Positions 38,710 through 40,889 of a stretch of 40,889 bases of DNA are shown here, piece by piece. This DNA comes from Candidatus Planktophila sp. (GTDB taxonomy: Bacteria; Actinomycetota; Actinomycetes; Nanopelagicales; Nanopelagicaceae). Location of the stretch: positions 1-40,889 of the forward strand of contig SHVF01000008.1 in assembly GCA_009691135.1 (NCBI GenBank), written 5' to 3'. Within the stretch, counting starts at the first letter, position 1. The number at the start of each line of letters is the position of its first letter. The position numbers and the translations under genes were made by a program. The notes beneath the pieces are model-generated. The model had not been told where the DNA came from. It searched no databases and saw only the letters and a list, made by a program, of their open reading frames with translations.

Positions 38710-40218
38710 CTAACTAGTGGCTTGACCCAAGTATCCAAGTAGAAGCTCTCGAACTCGAGCAGCATCTGCTTGGCCCTTTGTCTCTTTCATGACCGCACCA
38801 ATTAGAGCGCCAGCTGCAGGCACATGGCCGTTACGGACTTTATCTGCAGTCTCTGATTGCTCAGCACAAACTTTTTCAATTGCAGCCATTAGCGCACCGT
38901 CATCGTTAACCACTTTGATACCGCGCTTTGCAACAACTTCTGCAGGTGTTCCTTCGCCAGCGATAACACCTTCAACAACTTGTCGCGCTAACTTATCTGT
39001 AAGTTCTCCGGTAGCAATTAAGGCAACAATTTCTGCAACATCACGAGGTGTAATTGAAAGATCAGCAATTGCAATGTCTTTTTCATTTGCTACACGTGAA
39101 ATTTCACCGAGCCACCAAGTGCGAGCCTTAGTTGGGTCTGCACCAAGTAGAACTGTCTCTTCAACAATGTCTAAGACATCGGCGTTAATCATCGCTGCCA
39201 TTTCCTTATCAGGTACTGCCCATTGCTCTTTAAGACGTTTGCGGTGAAGTGAAGGGCGCTCAGGAAGTTGTGCACGCAATTCTTCAATCCAGGTAGCAGC
39301 AGGTGCGACAGGGACTAAATCTGGCTCTGGGAAATATCGGTAATCCTCGGCTTGTTCTTTAGAACGCCCCGAACGGGTAAGGCCTGTATCTTCTTGGAAG
39401 TGACGAGTCTCTTGCTTTACTTTCTTGCCTTCATTTAAGAGCTGCGCATGGCGAATCATTTCACCGCGAATTGCACGTTCTACTGAACGAAGTGAGTTAA
39501 CGTTTTTAGTCTCCGAACGAGTTCCTAGAACTTCTGATCCAATTAAACGCAAGGAAACGTTAGCATCGCAACGAAGGGAACCTTGCTCCATCTTTACATC
39601 TGAAACCTTAAGTCCTCGCAAAATATCGCGAAGTTCTGCAACATATGCTTTAGCTACCTCAGGTGCGTACTTGCCGGTGCCTGGAACAATTTTTGTAACG
39701 ATTTCTACCAATGGAATTCCGGCGCGGTTGTAATCCAAGAGCGAATACTCAGCGCCATGGATGCGCCCAGTTGCACCGCCAACGTGCAGTGACTTTCCGG
39801 TGTCTTCTTCCATGTGCACGCGCTCAATTTCGATACGGAACTGCTTCGGACCTTCATCCGTCTGGATTTCCACATCAACGAATCCATCGAAACAGATTGG
39901 CTCGTCATATTGCGAGATTTGAAAGTTCTTAGGCATATCTGGATAGAAGTAATTCTTTCGAGAAAAGCGGCTATATGGTGCGATCTGACAATTAAGGGCC
40001 AGACCAATCAAGATAGATGACTCGATCGCCTTGGCATTTACAACTGGCAGCGCACCAGGCAGCGCCAAGCAAACGGGACAAGTTTGGGTATTTGGTTTGC
40101 CGCCGAATGTTGTGCTGCAGGAACAGAACATTTTTGATTCGGTATTTAACTCAACGTGTACTTCCAAACCAAGAACTGGTTCGTACTTTGCAATTACATC
40201 ATCATATGAAAGAGCCAT
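38710..40218 (-). CDS. gatB: Asp-tRNA(Asn)/Glu-tRNA(Gln) amidotransferase subunit B
   Basis: GatB is the tRNA-binding kinase subunit of GatCAB, which converts mischarged Glu-tRNA-Gln or Asp-tRNA-Asn to the amide form. The 502-residue protein has [26 protein letters not shown] and [16 protein letters not shown] with the zinc-type cysteines. It also has [54 protein letters not shown] and a C-terminal YqeY-like tail domain. The ATG overlaps the gatA stop by one base. gatC should lie upstream of gatA, outside the window. Confidence 0.98.
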   Translation of the reverse strand: MALSYDDVIAKYEPVLGLEVHVELNTESKMFCSCSTTFGGKPNTQTCPVCLALPGALPVVNAKAIESSILIGLALNCQIAPYSRFSRKNYFYPDMPKNFQISQYDEPICFDGFVDVEIQTDEGPKQFRIEIERVHMEEDTGKSLHVGGATGRIHGAEYSLLDYNRAGIPLVEIVTKIVPGTGKYAPEVAKAYVAELRDILRGLKVSDVKMEQGSLRCDANVSLRLIGSEVLGTRSETKNVNSLRSVERAIRGEMIRHAQLLNEGKKVKQETRHFQEDTGLTRSGRSKEQAEDYRYFPEPDLVPVAPAATWIEELRAQLPERPSLHRKRLKEQWAVPDKEMAAMINADVLDIVEETVLLGADPTKARTWWLGEISRVANEKDIAIADLSITPRDVAEIVALIATGELTDKLARQVVEGVIAGEGTPAEVVAKRGIKVVNDDGALMAAIEKVCAEQSETADKVRNGHVPAAGALIGAVMKETKGQADAARVRELLLGYLGQATS

Positions 40219-40889
40219 TACTTAGCACCCCCCAAAGCAGGTGCTTTAGAAATCAAGTGAGCACCCCATTTTGTAACTAGGGCCGCTTCTAACGCTGCTC
40301 CAACTTGATAAAGACGTTGATCCTGCATTGCAGGTGCCATGATCTGGAATCCAACCGGCAGATTGTCCTCATCGGCTAAACCAGCTGGCAGGCTCATGCC
40401 GCAGATACCAGCCAAGTTAACTGGAATTGTTGCTACATCCGCTAAATACATTGCCATGGGATCCTCTGATTTTTCACCAATCTTAAAAGCGGTAATCGGA
40501 GAAGTCGGAGATACCAGCACATCTGCTTGCGTAAATGCCTTCTTGTAATCTTCAATAATTAGGGTACGGATCTTCTGTGCACTGCCGTAATAAGCATCGT
40601 AATAACCAGATGAAAGTGCGTAGGTTCCCAAAATAATGCGGCGTTTAACTTCACGGCCAAAGCCAACTTCACGAGTCGAATTCATTACTGATTCAGCAGA
40701 TGCACCATCGACGTCGCCAGTGCGAAGGCCATAGCGCATTGCATCAAAGCGAGCCAAGTTTGATGAGCATTCTGAAGGTGCGATCAAGTAATAAGCAGCC
40801 AAAGCAAATTCAAAACTTGGGCAATCCACTTCGACAATTTCGGCGCCGAGTGATGAAAGTATTTCAAGTGACTCGTTAAAGCGTGTCAA
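40218..40889 (-). CDS. gatA: Amidotransferase subunit A, C-terminal part
   Basis: The reading frame is open to the right edge, so the N-terminal half, including the Ser-cisSer-Lys catalytic triad, lies outside. The 223 residues present contain [51 protein letters not shown] and [26 protein letters not shown], typical of the GatA C-terminal region. GatA is the glutaminase/amidase subunit of GatCAB. The internal codon giving a Met at the edge is a TTG within the gene, not a start. It overlaps gatB by one base. Confidence 0.95.
   Translation of the reverse strand: MTRFNESLEILSSLGAEIVEVDCPSFEFALAAYYLIAPSECSSNLARFDAMRYGLRTGDVDGASAESVMNSTREVGFGREVKRRIILGTYALSSGYYDAYYGSAQKIRTLIIEDYKKAFTQADVLVSPTSPITAFKIGEKSEDPMAMYLADVATIPVNLAGICGMSLPAGLADEDNLPVGFQIMAPAMQDQRLYQVGAALEAALVTKWGAHLISKAPALGGAK

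Noticed and set aside
38690-38712. Terminator between the convergent MFS gene and gatB
   Set aside because: Only a direct repeat of ACTAAC and a six-base palindrome are present. There is no stem with a T-run on either strand.

Overview
The window is a gene-dense, streamlined stretch of chromosome from a low-to-moderate GC actinobacterium (roughly mid-40s percent GC by eye). The evidence for this is the gene order and product types: ribF-truB-rbfA-infB-ylxR-nusA-rimP, proS-ispG-rseP-dxr, rlmN-cdsA-frr-pyrH-tsf-rpsB, ilvB-ilvN-ilvC-serA-leuB-ilvE-cimA and gatA-gatB. It also shows actinobacterial protein forms: a Pro/Gly/Arg-rich IF2 N-terminus, an Ala/Pro-rich S2 tail and a long SerA with an ACT domain. 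Moderate GC, near-zero intergenic space, one-base TAATG overlaps and frequent GTG/TTG starts suggest a free-living, genome-reduced lineage such as freshwater acI/Nanopelagicales. That placement is inference. No tRNA, rRNA, CRISPR array, insertion sequence or prophage was seen. No gene-free stretch exceeds 300 bases; the longest are 25692-25922 and 35261-35476.

All genes but one lie on the minus strand, so transcription runs from high to low coordinates. From the right edge: gatA (partial)-gatB; one plus-strand MFS exporter gene (37225-38697) convergent with gatB and divergent from ilvD; ilvD; then a promoter, an 18-codon Val/Ile-rich leader peptide and an intrinsic terminator (a classical attenuator) ahead of ilvB-ilvN-ilvC-serA-leuB-ilvE-cimA-xerC. 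This block makes valine, isoleucine (by the citramalate route), part of leucine, and the first step of serine. After a 231-base hairpin-rich leader comes rpsB-tsf-pyrH-frr-cdsA-rlmN (translation, UMP kinase, phospholipid synthesis, 23S/tRNA methylation).

Between rlmN and dxr, which are normally close neighbours in Actinobacteria, sits an accessory block of about 8.5 kb. It holds a DinB-like protein, an aminoaldehyde-type dehydrogenase, a complete Pot-type ABC importer (potD-A-B-C), a PuuB/DadA-like FAD amine oxidoreductase and an agmatinase-family ureohydrolase. Together they look like an import-and-oxidise pathway for polyamines or guanidino compounds, feeding C4 amine carbon and nitrogen into GABA/succinate metabolism. 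Two transcription-control regions inside the block carry perfect inverted repeats that look like operators (14555-14599 and 18669-18708). No regulator gene is in the window.

The left third is isoprenoid and core housekeeping: dxr-rseP-ispG (two MEP-pathway enzymes around a site-2 protease), proS, a TauE/SafE-type permease, then rimP-nusA-ylxR-infB-rbfA-truB and the first 19 codons of ribF. The signals most worth following are the ilvB attenuator, the structured rpsB leader, the polyamine/guanidine block with its palindromes, a 12-bp-arm inverted repeat over the frr stop codon, and an unusually short IlvN.
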